A stretch of 30,372 nt of DNA from SKKL01 sp046543225 (GTDB lineage Bacteria > Actinomycetota > Acidimicrobiia > Acidimicrobiales > SKKL01). The stretch spans positions 1-30,372 of the forward strand of contig JBKGZW010000014.1 in the NCBI GenBank assembly GCA_046543225.1, written 5' to 3'. The notes under the pieces were generated by a model. The model had not been told where the DNA came from. It made no database searches and saw only the letters and a program-made list of their open reading frames with translations. Both the position numbers and the translations under genes were made by a program. Shown one piece after another: positions 22,697 to 29,536 of the stretch. Position 1 is the first letter of the stretch. The number at the start of each line of letters is the position of its first letter.

Positions 22697-23565
22697 GTCC
22701 GCTCCGCGGTCCCGACGACACGCCGATCGCACCTCCGGTTGGCCCCGACCCCGTCCCCACCGGGCGGGACTGGAACGCGATCGCGGCGATCATCCGCAAG
22801 GACCTGACCGCGGTCCGGCGGTCGAAGGCGGTCATGATCCCGATGCTCGCGGTACCCACCTTGTTGCTCGTGATCCTGCCGTTGCTGATCGGTCTCGCCG
22901 CGCGTGGCCAGGACGCCGACCTGACGAACTTCCTCGCGTCGATGCCCTCGGGACTGGCAGCGCCCATCCAGAACCTGCCCCCGGGAGAGCAGCTGATCGT
23001 GCTGGTGAACGGCTATCTCCTCGCGCCGCTGTTCCTCATCGTGCCGCTCATGGTCTCGGCGGTGCTCGCCGCCGACGCCTTCGCCGGGGAGAAGGAGCGC
23101 CGCACCCTGGAGACGCTGTTGCACCTGCCCATCCAGAACCGCGACCTGTTCCTCGCCAAGCTGCTCGGCGCGTTCATCCCCGCGGTGGCCGTGTCGTGGG
23201 TGGGGTTCGTGCTGTTCTGCGTCGTCGCCAACACCGTGGCCTGGCCGGTCATGCATCGTGTCTTCGTTCCCACCCGCTTGTGGGTGGTGATGATCCTGTG
23301 GGTGGCACCAGCGGTGGCCACCCTCGGGCTGGGGGTGATGGTGCGCGTCTCGATCCGCGCCGGCTCCACCCAGGAAGCCAACCAGCTGGGTGGTGCCGTG
23401 GTGCTGCCGCTGATCTTCCTGGCGGTCGGTCAGTCGACCGGACTGCTGCTGCTCGACCTGCCCATCGCCGTGGCGATCGGTGCGGTGATCTGGGTGGTGG
23501 CACTGGCGCTCACCGCCCGAGGCGCCCGCAAGTTCACCCGCGACCAGCTCGCAACCCGGATCTGA
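22693..23565 (+). CDS. ABC-2 type transporter permease
   Basis: Membrane partner of the ATPase just upstream. The 290-residue product starts with 30 hydrophilic residues and an amphipathic stretch (WNAIAAIIRKDLTAVRRSK), then about six helices: roughly 48-68, 104-128, 158-180, 198-216, 234-253 and 255-274. The segment DAFAGEKERRTLETLLHLPIQNRDLFLAKLLG after helix 2, with the EKE-R-T-LE-LL pattern, is the hallmark of NatB/YhaP-like ABC-2 permeases. ATG 22693 overlaps the ATPase stop. Substrate is unknown; no specific ligand gene is adjacent. Confidence 0.9.
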   Translation: MSPLRGPDDTPIAPPVGPDPVPTGRDWNAIAAIIRKDLTAVRRSKAVMIPMLAVPTLLLVILPLLIGLAARGQDADLTNFLASMPSGLAAPIQNLPPGEQLIVLVNGYLLAPLFLIVPLMVSAVLAADAFAGEKERRTLETLLHLPIQNRDLFLAKLLGAFIPAVAVSWVGFVLFCVVANTVAWPVMHRVFVPTRLWVVMILWVAPAVATLGLGVMVRVSIRAGSTQEANQLGGAVVLPLIFLAVGQSTGLLLLDLPIAVAIGAVIWVVALALTARGARKFTRDQLATRI

Positions 23566-23566
23566 T

Positions 23567-23578
23567 CCGGCGCGCCGG
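23567..23578. terminator. palindrome between convergent genes
   Basis: CCGGCGCGCCGG is a perfect 12-bp palindrome that fills the 13-nt gap between the permease stop and the stop of the opposite small ORF. It can fold as a 4-bp stem with a CGCG loop. No T-tract, so terminator function is weakly supported. Confidence 0.25.
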
Positions 23579-23668
23579 TCAACGGGCGAGGAAGAACAGC
23601 TGGAGCACCGATGCACCCAGCAACGCCAGCAGCAGCAGGGCGAGGGTGATGACGGTGCCCTTCCTCAT
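23579..23668 (-). CDS. 29-residue single-helix membrane peptide
   Basis: A short ORF of 29 codons plus TGA. The product starts MRKGTVIT, continues with a Leu/Ala-rich hydrophobic run of about 20 residues (residues 5-27) and ends FFLAR, with positive charges at both ends. ATG 23668 overlaps the DUF62 stop in ATGA and a GAGGG ribosome-site-like sequence lies about 8 nt before it, so translation coupling is likely. It fits a small membrane protein. No family is recognised; coding status rests on the overlap, clean helix and fit between neighbours. Confidence 0.55.
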   Translation of the reverse strand: MRKGTVITLALLLLALLGASVLQLFFLAR

Positions 23669-24543
23669 GACCGGTCCCTCGTCCGCAACGTGACCGCCTG
23701 GTGCAACCCGCCGTCGGGATCACGTCGTGGCTCGCCGTCGAGCGGCGACAGCGCGACCTCGTCACCGGAGGTGACGCCCAGCTCATCGGCCGCCGAAGCC
23801 TGGTTGGCGACCACGGCGACGAGGCCATAGGAGTCGACCAGCAAGCCGACCTCGCCCGTGCGCAGCTCGGCGTAGGACTCGACCCGGCTGGCCGAGCGGC
23901 GGCGCCCCCCGATGTCGAGGGCGACGACCTCGCCGAACTCGGCGATCTCGTCGGGATCGACGTTGAGCTGCACGTTGCCGAACCCATCGATCCAGAGCGC
24001 CTCGGCCGACAGCACGTCGCCGTCGAGCTGGGTGACCGGGATCATCGTGGGGCGCAATCCGTTCGGGTCGACCTCGGTACCCACCTCGTGGATGGGGACG
24101 CCGGCGCACAGGTGGGCCGCGACCGGGGCGAACACGTCGCGACCGTCGAAGGTCGCGCCGGGTGCGGGCAGGTGGTAGGCGGGGTTGTCCAGCGAGAAGG
24201 CGCGGGTGGCCCCGCCGACCATGGCGACCGCGGGCGCGAGCAGCCCGTTGTCGGGCCCGACCAGGACCGAGTCACCGTCGCCGACCTCGACCGCGATCGC
24301 CCGCCGGTCGGTGCCGACACCGGGGTCGACCACGGCGACGACCACGCCAGGGGCGAGGTACTGGGCGGCCCGGGCGAGGGTGAGCGCCCCGGCCCGGACG
24401 TCGTGGGGCGGCACCTGGTGGGTGATGTCGATCACCCGGACCTCGGGGCTGATCGAGCGAACGACCGAGTGCACCACGCCGACGAACTCGTCGACGGTGC
24501 CGTAGTCGGAGAGGAACGAGATGGTGTCGTAGCGGAGGTCCAT
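23665..24543 (-). CDS. S-adenosyl-L-methionine hydrolase (adenosine-forming), DUF62 family
   Basis: Family that splits SAM with water/hydroxide into adenosine and methionine, related to fluorinase and chlorinase. The 292-residue product has ISFLSDYGTVDEFVG at the start, VVDPGVGTDRRAIAVE, GPDNGLLAP, FDGRDVFAPVAAHL and the C-terminal DGFGNVQLN. The hydrolase triad Asp-Arg-His maps to D73, R80 and H124 (D to R spacing of 7 as in characterised members). The fluorinase-type extra loop is not evident, so a halogenase is unlikely. ATG 24543 is preferred over upstream codons because MDLRYDTISF is the family start; a TAGCGT box lies 10 nt before it. Confidence 0.9.
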   Translation of the reverse strand: MDLRYDTISFLSDYGTVDEFVGVVHSVVRSISPEVRVIDITHQVPPHDVRAGALTLARAAQYLAPGVVVAVVDPGVGTDRRAIAVEVGDGDSVLVGPDNGLLAPAVAMVGGATRAFSLDNPAYHLPAPGATFDGRDVFAPVAAHLCAGVPIHEVGTEVDPNGLRPTMIPVTQLDGDVLSAEALWIDGFGNVQLNVDPDEIAEFGEVVALDIGGRRRSASRVESYAELRTGEVGLLVDSYGLVAVVANQASAADELGVTSGDEVALSPLDGEPRRDPDGGLHQAVTLRTRDRS

Positions 24544-24553
24544 CGCAGCGCTG

Positions 24554-24559
24554 ACGCTA
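24554..24559 (-). promoter_or_regulatory. possible -10 box of the DUF62 gene
   Basis: TAGCGT on the minus strand, 10 nt before ATG 24543, in the 54-nt gap after proC. It would give a leader of only 3-4 nt. No -35 seen. Confidence 0.3.
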
Positions 24560-24597
24560 CCGCTTCGCCGACCCGACGCCGACATCACGAGGCTGGT

Positions 24598-25392
24598 TCA
24601 GCGGGGGTCTCTGCCCAGCTCGCGGGCCCGCTCGGCCGCGGCCACGACGGCGTCGGCGAACGCGGCTCGCACCCCGGCCGACTCGAGGGCCTTGAGACCG
24701 GCGGCGGTGGTGCCACCGGGGGAGGTGACCGCGGCCCGCAGGGCCTCGGGACCGTCGTCGGAGCTGGTGAGCAGGGTGGCCGACCCCAACAGGGTCTGGC
24801 CGACGAGGGTCGCAGCGGTGTCGCGGGGCAGACCCACGAAGACCCCGGCCTCGGTGAGGGCCTCGGCGACGAGGAACACATAGGCCGGTCCCGATCCCGA
24901 GAGCCCCGTGACCGCGTCGAGCTGCGACTCGGTCACCCGGACCACGATGCCGACCGCGCCGAGGATCGATTCCGCCCAGTCGAGGTCGGCGTCGGTGGCG
25001 GCGTCGCCTCCGGCGATGGCCGACGCACCAGCACCGACCAGCGAGGGAGTGTTGGGCATGGCCCGCACGACGGGCACGCCCTCGCCGGCGGCGGCCTGGA
25101 GCTGGTGGAGGGTCACACCGGCGGCGATGCTGAGGATCCTGCCCGCTCCTCGGGCGACCGCGGCACCGACCGCGTCGGGCACGTCGCCCGGCTTGACCGC
25201 CACGACCACGCCCGACGCGTCGAGCGGTTCGGGGGCGATCGTGACGTCGGGGAAGCGCTCGGCGAGCTGATCACGCCGAGCGGGGAGCGCTTCGACGACT
25301 GCGAGGTCGCCCGGCGACCATCCACCCGCGATCAGTCCTCCGAGAAGCGCCTCGCCCATACGGCCACCACCGACGATCTCGAGCACGTGCAT
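24598..25392 (-). CDS. proC: pyrroline-5-carboxylate reductase
   Basis: Last step of proline synthesis: reduces 1-pyrroline-5-carboxylate with NAD(P)H. It has 264 residues. The dinucleotide fold is EIVGGGRMGEALLGGL, followed by VVVAVKPGDV and the invariant VRAMPNTPSLVGAG. The C-terminal dimer domain has LDAVTGLSGSGPAYVF and TSPGGTTAAGLKALE. ATG 25392 lies 10 nt after the MFS stop. A TAGGGT box whose first bases are that stop codon lies 7 nt before the ATG, so proC may start its own leaderless transcript. Confidence 0.95.
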   Translation of the reverse strand: MHVLEIVGGGRMGEALLGGLIAGGWSPGDLAVVEALPARRDQLAERFPDVTIAPEPLDASGVVVAVKPGDVPDAVGAAVARGAGRILSIAAGVTLHQLQAAAGEGVPVVRAMPNTPSLVGAGASAIAGGDAATDADLDWAESILGAVGIVVRVTESQLDAVTGLSGSGPAYVFLVAEALTEAGVFVGLPRDTAATLVGQTLLGSATLLTSSDDGPEALRAAVTSPGGTTAAGLKALESAGVRAAFADAVVAAAERARELGRDPR

Positions 25393-25399
25393 GATCTCG

Positions 25400-25405
25400 A
25401 CCCTA
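25400..25405 (-). promoter_or_regulatory. -10 box of proC (leaderless), overlapping MFS stop
   Basis: TAGGGT on the minus strand, 7 nt before ATG 25392. Its TAG is the stop codon of the MFS gene at 25403-25405. Confidence 0.4.
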
Positions 25406-26632
25406 CCGGTCGTCGACCGGCACCGCCGGTAGTGGTGGGGGCGGGAGCCGCACGACCAGCGCGGCGATGACCACCATGGCCGCCAGCGCCCCGCCCAGCA
25501 GGAACGTCGAGCCGGTGCCGACGGCGGTGACCGCGACACCGGCCAGGAGCGGACCGACCGTCTGGCCCGACCGGATGGCGCTCACCTGTAGCGACAGCAC
25601 CGCCCCGCGACTCGTCTCGCTCGCCGACCCAGCCACGACATCGGTCAGGGTGGGAAGCACGATGCCTTCGCCCAACCCGAAGACGACCCCGGCGGGCACC
25701 AACAGCAGCAGCGTGCCCGCGAGGCCGATCACCGGATAGGCCAGCGCGAAGAGCACGAACGCGGCGATCACGACGGTGCGGGCGCGGTGGCGGGTTCGGA
25801 TCCACCCGAGGACCAGCGCACCCGTGGTGGCACCCAGCGCGGGCAGGGCCATCACCATTCCGCGCTCGCTCGCCGAGAGGCCGAAGACCCGGTCGAGGTG
25901 GAGCGGGAGCACGGTGAGCATCAGCCCGAAGATCATGATGAAGGTGACGAACGCCAGCGACAACGGCGCCAGCACCCGGACCGACCGGGCGACCCGCGCC
26001 GAGGCCCGCGCCTGGGCGCCGATGCTGGTCGAACGGTCCATCGGTCCGTGGTCGAGGCGCCCCATGACCACCAGTGCGGTGATCAGGGCCAGCGGGTAGG
26101 GGGCGAAGGCCCACCGCCATCCTCCGAGGTCGGTCAGCGTGCCGCCGACCGCCGGGAGCACGGCCAGCGACACGGTGAGCACCGCCGAGTTGTAGCCGAA
26201 GCGTCGTGCCCGCTCGACGCCGGTCCACGTGTCGCTGATGAGCACGTTGGCCAGGTTGATGAGACCGGCCGAGCCGACCCCCTGGCCCAATCGGGCCAGG
26301 ACCAGCCACCAGAAGCCGGGAGCGAACGCTCCCAGGGCGCCGAAGCAGCCGAAGGCGACGAGGCATGGCACCAGCACCCGTCTCCGGCCGTAGCGATCGG
26401 CGAGGACCCCCACCAGCGGTGCGATGGCGATGCCGGGCACGGCGGCCGAGGCGACCAGCACCCCGGCGCTTCCGTCGTCGAGACCGAAGTCGTCGAGGAT
26501 GTTGGGGATGGCCGGGTAGAGCAGCGTGTTGGCGAGGATGCCGGTGACGGTGATCGACCCGATCAACAGCATGGTCGGCGCTCGCCGGCGATCTCCGGAC
26601 CGCGGACGACCCGGGGGGCCGGTGTGGTTCAT
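25403..26632 (-). CDS. MFS transporter (drug:H+ antiporter-like)
   Basis: Twelve-helix secondary transporter of 409 residues. Loop 2-3 carries the MFS motif A as GVLADRYGRRRVLVP, followed by LGQGVGSAGLINLANVLISD (motif C-like region later). The second half begins after a charged central loop (about residues 190-215) and has a shorter motif A copy (LGWIRTRHRARTV). ATG 26632 (MNHTGPPG) is preferred over 17 upstream codons since GGGGAA lies about 8-12 nt before it. Most similar in style to multidrug or sugar-efflux DHA1 members; substrate is unknown. A promoter with an AT-rich spacer lies upstream, and proC follows by 10 nt. Confidence 0.9.
   Translation of the reverse strand: MNHTGPPGRPRSGDRRRAPTMLLIGSITVTGILANTLLYPAIPNILDDFGLDDGSAGVLVASAAVPGIAIAPLVGVLADRYGRRRVLVPCLVAFGCFGALGAFAPGFWWLVLARLGQGVGSAGLINLANVLISDTWTGVERARRFGYNSAVLTVSLAVLPAVGGTLTDLGGWRWAFAPYPLALITALVVMGRLDHGPMDRSTSIGAQARASARVARSVRVLAPLSLAFVTFIMIFGLMLTVLPLHLDRVFGLSASERGMVMALPALGATTGALVLGWIRTRHRARTVVIAAFVLFALAYPVIGLAGTLLLLVPAGVVFGLGEGIVLPTLTDVVAGSASETSRGAVLSLQVSAIRSGQTVGPLLAGVAVTAVGTGSTFLLGGALAAMVVIAALVVRLPPPPLPAVPVDDR
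25406..25420. repeat. palindrome just upstream of the proC -10 box
   Basis: CCGGTCG-T-CGACCGG: perfect 7-bp arms around one base, within the last codons of the MFS gene (encoding VDDR) and abutting the TAGGGT box. It could be a repressor site for proC or a small hairpin in the MFS message. Confidence 0.3.
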
Positions 26633-26683
26633 CCGCACTTCCCCGATCGGATGCACCGCCCCGGCTCCCCGGGCACGAGACAC

Positions 26684-26712
26684 ACCGTATCATGAGAATA
26701 CATGAAAAGCAA
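26684..26712 (-). promoter_or_regulatory. promoter of the MFS transporter gene
   Basis: Minus strand: -35 TTGCTT (26707-26712), 17-nt spacer, -10 TACGGT (26684-26689). The predicted leader is about 45 nt and includes the ribosome site. The segment is clearly AT-richer than its surroundings. Confidence 0.5.
26687..26701. promoter_or_regulatory. possible operator in the MFS promoter
   Basis: GTATTCTCATGATAC (minus-strand sense) is an imperfect palindrome with GTAT/ATAC ends; five of seven pairs match. It fills the spacer and part of the -10 box. On the same strand TCATG occurs twice, 10 nt apart. No adjacent repressor gene is evident. Confidence 0.3.
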
Positions 26713-26721
26713 CGAGACGCG

Positions 26722-27204
26722 TCAGTCGGAGAACCGGGAGGCGAACCCGATCCGCAAGGCCGGCCGGAAGCACTGCTCGACCGTGGCGTAGAGGAGCCCG
26801 AGGATGTGGTCGAGCGCGGGGTGATCGACGGTGTGCACCGGGATGGCACCCTTCAGGAACACCGCATCCTCGATCCCGATGCAGAAGGCGGCGCCGACGA
26901 TCTTGGCGTTGCGCACGAGCAGGTGCTCGAACAGCGCGCCCTGGTTCTCCTCGGGCGCGGGCATCACGTAGGTCTCGTAGTGGAGCATCCGCTGGCGCAA
27001 GGTCAACCAGATCGCGAAGGTGTCCTTCTCTTCGCCGAGCACCCGGATGTACCAGCGCCCCTCCCCCGGCTCACCCCGCTCGACCGCGGCCACCACCGGG
27101 TTCTCGGCGCGTTCGGACTCGGCCCAGGAATCGATGGTGGCCGCCACTGCCGCGAGCGTCTCGGGACTGGGAGGCTGATCGTCGTCGGGGATCAGATCGG
27201 ACAT
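26722..27204 (-). CDS. YbjN-domain protein next to mshA
   Basis: A soluble 160-residue protein of the YbjN/sensory-transduction-like family (chaperone-like fold), function unclear. Visible are the acidic N-terminus, GRWYIRVLGEEKDTFAIWLTLRQRMLHYETYVMPAPEEN (split: the beta-rich part around RWYIRVLGEEKDTF then LHYETYVMPAP), and a helical part LFEHLLVRNAKIVG followed by LDHILGLLYATVEQCF. A YbjN gene directly beside mshA is also the arrangement in Mycobacterium tuberculosis (Rv0486-Rv0487), which supports both calls. The frame is open upstream over mshA but is not coding there. A TAGGGT box is 7 nt before ATG 27204 and there is no ribosome site. Confidence 0.87.
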   Translation of the reverse strand: MSDLIPDDDQPPSPETLAAVAATIDSWAESERAENPVVAAVERGEPGEGRWYIRVLGEEKDTFAIWLTLRQRMLHYETYVMPAPEENQGALFEHLLVRNAKIVGAAFCIGIEDAVFLKGAIPVHTVDHPALDHILGLLYATVEQCFRPALRIGFASRFSD

Positions 27205-27211
27205 GGCCCGG

Positions 27212-27217
27212 ACCCTA
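27212..27217 (-). promoter_or_regulatory. -10 box of the YbjN gene (leaderless)
   Basis: TAGGGT on the minus strand with 7 nt (CCGGGCC) to ATG 27204, located in the 29-nt gap after mshA. Confidence 0.4.
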
Positions 27218-27233
27218 CCCGGCCACCCCCGGA

Positions 27234-28466
27234 TCAGACGGCGCAGTCGATCGGTACCCGGCTCGACAGGTCGGCATAGATCCGCCGGAGACGGCCCGCG
27301 GTGGTCGACCAGGTGTAGCGACGGGCGTCGTCGGCCGCGTGGAGGGCCATCGACGCCGCCAGCTCGGGATCGCACAGGATGGCCCGAGCACGATCGGCGT
27401 AGGCCTCGGGATCGCGGGAGTCGACCAGGAACCCGGTGGTCTCGTGGGCCACGAGGGTGCGCAACCCGCCGACGGCGGCGGCCACCACGGGGGTGCCGCA
27501 CGCGGCCGATTCCAGCGCCACCAGACCGAACGACTCGGACCGGCTGGGCACCAAGGTGAGGTCGGCCGCCCGGTAGTAGGTGCTCAACAGGTGGTGTGGC
27601 TGGGGCTCGACCAGCCTGACCTGGTCGATGACCCCGAGCTCGGTGGCCATGGACCGCACCCGCTCGAGCTCGCCGAATCCCTCGGGTCCGCTCGGTCCAC
27701 CGACGGCGACCAGCACCGCCGAGGGGTCTCCGAGGGCGGCCAGGGCCTGGACTGCCACGTCGAGTCCCTTGAGAGGCTGCACCCGCCCGACGAAGAGCAG
27801 CACGGGGTGGTCACCGAGGCCGAGGGCGGCACGAGCGCCCCGCCGGTCGCCGGGCGAGAAGAAGGCATGGTCGACGCCCGGCGGCACGATCTCGATGCGG
27901 CTCGGGTCGGCCCCGTAGAGGTCGCGCAGCTGCTCGGCCTCGGTCGGGCTGTTGGCCAAGATGGCGTCCGAGCAGCCGATGACCGACGACTCGGCCTCGA
28001 CCCGCCGCTGCGGTTCGGGGTCGCCGGTGTCGGCCTTCACCCGAGCCAGGGTGTGGAAGGTGGCGACCAGCGGCAGCCCGAGCATGTGCTTGATGGTGTG
28101 ACCGGCGACCCCGGACAACCAGTAGTTCGCGTGCAGCGCGTCGACGGGCTCGGCGCCGAGCAGGTGCTCGATGACCCCGTCGGCGAAGGCGTCGACGACC
28201 TCGGGCAGCGCCTCCTTGGCCAGTTCGGGCGGCCCGGCATCGATGTGGACCACCGAGAACCCGGGCTCGACCTCGACGACCGGTGCCAGCTCGTCGGACC
28301 ACCGACGCACATACACCCGGCAGGCGACGCCGGCCTGGGCGAGCGAGGAGGCCAGCTCCCGGACATAGACGTTCATCCCCCCTGAATCGCCGATCCCGGG
28401 TTGGGCCAGGGGCGAGGTGTGGAGGGACAACACGGCGAGGGTGCGCACGGCAGGTGTCAACGTCAC
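27234..28466 (-). CDS. mshA: D-inositol-3-phosphate glycosyltransferase (mycothiol synthesis)
   Basis: GT4-family enzyme that transfers GlcNAc from UDP-GlcNAc to inositol-3-phosphate, the first step of mycothiol synthesis. The product is 410 residues. The N-terminal domain has TSPLAQPGIGDSGGMNVYV, a near-diagnostic MshA stretch, then HANYWLSG and LVATFHTLARVK. The C-terminal domain has FVGRVQPLKGLDVA and the catalytic/UDP-binding SESFGLVALESAACGTPVVA. GTG 28466 overlaps the XRE regulator stop (GTGA). Other GT4 enzymes such as sucrose synthase-like transferases are less likely given the N-terminal motif and the YbjN neighbour. Confidence 0.92.
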   Translation of the reverse strand: MTLTPAVRTLAVLSLHTSPLAQPGIGDSGGMNVYVRELASSLAQAGVACRVYVRRWSDELAPVVEVEPGFSVVHIDAGPPELAKEALPEVVDAFADGVIEHLLGAEPVDALHANYWLSGVAGHTIKHMLGLPLVATFHTLARVKADTGDPEPQRRVEAESSVIGCSDAILANSPTEAEQLRDLYGADPSRIEIVPPGVDHAFFSPGDRRGARAALGLGDHPVLLFVGRVQPLKGLDVAVQALAALGDPSAVLVAVGGPSGPEGFGELERVRSMATELGVIDQVRLVEPQPHHLLSTYYRAADLTLVPSRSESFGLVALESAACGTPVVAAAVGGLRTLVAHETTGFLVDSRDPEAYADRARAILCDPELAASMALHAADDARRYTWSTTAGRLRRIYADLSSRVPIDCAV

Positions 28467-28891
28467 GAGTCGCCCGAAGATTCCCCGATGCCGCCTCCGC
28501 CCTCCGGCTCGGCGTCTGGCACCGACGACTCGGGGTGCAGCCCGTTGGCCGCCTGGAACGAACGGTAGATGTGGGCGAGGGTCTGTCGCTGGTCGTCGGT
28601 GAGGGTCGGGTCACGGGAGATGGCTTCCACCAGATCGTCATCGGAGCCGACGCGCTCATCGAGGATCCCGGCCCGCACGAACAGCGTCTCGGCCGAGATC
28701 TCCAACGCCTTGGCGATCTGTTGCAGGATCTCCGCCGACGGGCGGCGCAGGCCGCGCTCGATCTGGCTCAGGTACGGGTTCGACACCCCGGCCTGGTCGG
28801 CGAGTTTGCGCAGTGAGAGCTGTCCGAGTCGCCGCTGGTCGCGGATGAACTCCCCGACCTCACGCCAGCGCTGCTCGAGGGCATCGGTCAC
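28463..28891 (-). CDS. XRE-family helix-turn-helix regulator upstream of mshA
   Basis: DNA-binding protein of 142 residues. The HTH lies at about residues 24-65: LSLRKLADQAGVSNPYLSQIERGLRRPSAE (listed in two halves by helix, LSLRKLADQAG then VSNPYLSQIERG). A predicted helical part follows (DLVEAISRDPTLTDDQRQTLAHIYRSF) and a disordered Ser/Gly/Glu tail. No ligand-binding domain is apparent. It overlaps mshA by GTGA, so it may control mycothiol synthesis or its own operon. GTG 28891 has a TAGGCT box 6 nt upstream and no ribosome site. Confidence 0.9.
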   Translation of the reverse strand: MTDALEQRWREVGEFIRDQRRLGQLSLRKLADQAGVSNPYLSQIERGLRRPSAEILQQIAKALEISAETLFVRAGILDERVGSDDDLVEAISRDPTLTDDQRQTLAHIYRSFQAANGLHPESSVPDAEPEGGGGIGESSGDS

Positions 28892-28897
28892 ACTCCC

Positions 28898-28903
28898 AGC
28901 CTA
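28898..28903 (-). promoter_or_regulatory. -10 box of the XRE-mshA operon (leaderless)
   Basis: TAGGCT on the minus strand with 6 nt (GGGAGT) to GTG 28891. It lies in the 55-nt gap after the RsiG-like gene. Confidence 0.42.
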
Positions 28904-28946
28904 GGTGCACCCGCTCGCCACCATGCTCGCGGCCGCGAGCAGATGC

Positions 28947-29480
28947 TCACTGCAGCAAGGCGTCGACGCTGGCCTCGCCCGAGCGGTAGCGGCGGGTGAT
29001 CTCGGCCTGGAGCTGGTCGATCTGGGCGTGGAGGCGACGGCGGACCCCCGACACCTCCTGCTCGAGCGCCTCCATGCGGTCGACCGCCTCGACCAGCTCC
29101 TCGTCGGGGATCTGGTCCAACTCGCTTAGACGACGGGGACTGATGATCCCGTCGACCAAGTCGGTGAGCTCGTCGTCGATGGCGGGGAGCCGCAGGTCGC
29201 GAGGCGCCTGGCCCATGCCGGGGGCACGCGAGTGCTCGGCCAGGATCCCGGGCAATCGGGCGAGGACTTCGTCCATGTCGGCGGGGGCGTCACCCGAGTG
29301 GCGGCGGGACAGCTCGGTGCCGAGGAGGTCGAGCCGGACCTGGATGACACGGCGCAGGTACGAGACCGACTCCTCACGCTGCTGGCACGCAGCGCGTCGC
29401 CGCCGCACCTCGCCCAGATCGAGCGCGGTGAGATCCTCGACGAAGGCGGGTTCGAGCAAACGGTCGAGTTCGGGGTGCAT
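28947..29480 (-). CDS. rsiG: RsiG-like anti-sigma factor with two c-di-GMP motifs
   Basis: Homologue of RsiG, which in Streptomyces holds the sporulation sigma factor WhiG when loaded with cyclic di-GMP. The 177-residue product is mostly helical. The published c-di-GMP signature E-x3-S-x2-R-x3-Q-x3-D is matched exactly by E36, S40, R43, Q47, D51 (in REESVSYLRRVIQVRLD). A second copy in the C-terminal helix is E140, S144, R147, H151, D155, identical except His for Gln. Two copies in one chain suggest the monomeric form rather than the single-motif dimer. AGGAGG is 5-10 nt before ATG 29480. No WhiG-type sigma gene is in the window. The open frame upstream over the next gene is noise. Confidence 0.8.
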   Translation of the reverse strand: MHPELDRLLEPAFVEDLTALDLGEVRRRRAACQQREESVSYLRRVIQVRLDLLGTELSRRHSGDAPADMDEVLARLPGILAEHSRAPGMGQAPRDLRLPAIDDELTDLVDGIISPRRLSELDQIPDEELVEAVDRMEALEQEVSGVRRRLHAQIDQLQAEITRRYRSGEASVDALLQ

Positions 29481-29523
29481 GCCGTCCTCCTGGGCCAACC
29501 GACGGTCACCGGCAGCACCGCCG

Positions 29524-29529
29524 AGGGTA
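29524..29529 (-). promoter_or_regulatory. possible -10 box of the RsiG-like gene
   Basis: TACCCT on the minus strand in the 56-nt gap after the CdsA-like gene. It would give a leader of about 37 nt that contains the AGGAGG ribosome site. No -35 recognised. Confidence 0.3.
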
Positions 29530-29536
29530 GTGGCGT

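Noticed and set aside
23665..24543. Fluorinase/chlorinase
   Set aside because: The Asp-Arg-His triad of the SAM hydrolase branch is present, no extra loop is evident, and no halometabolite genes are nearby.
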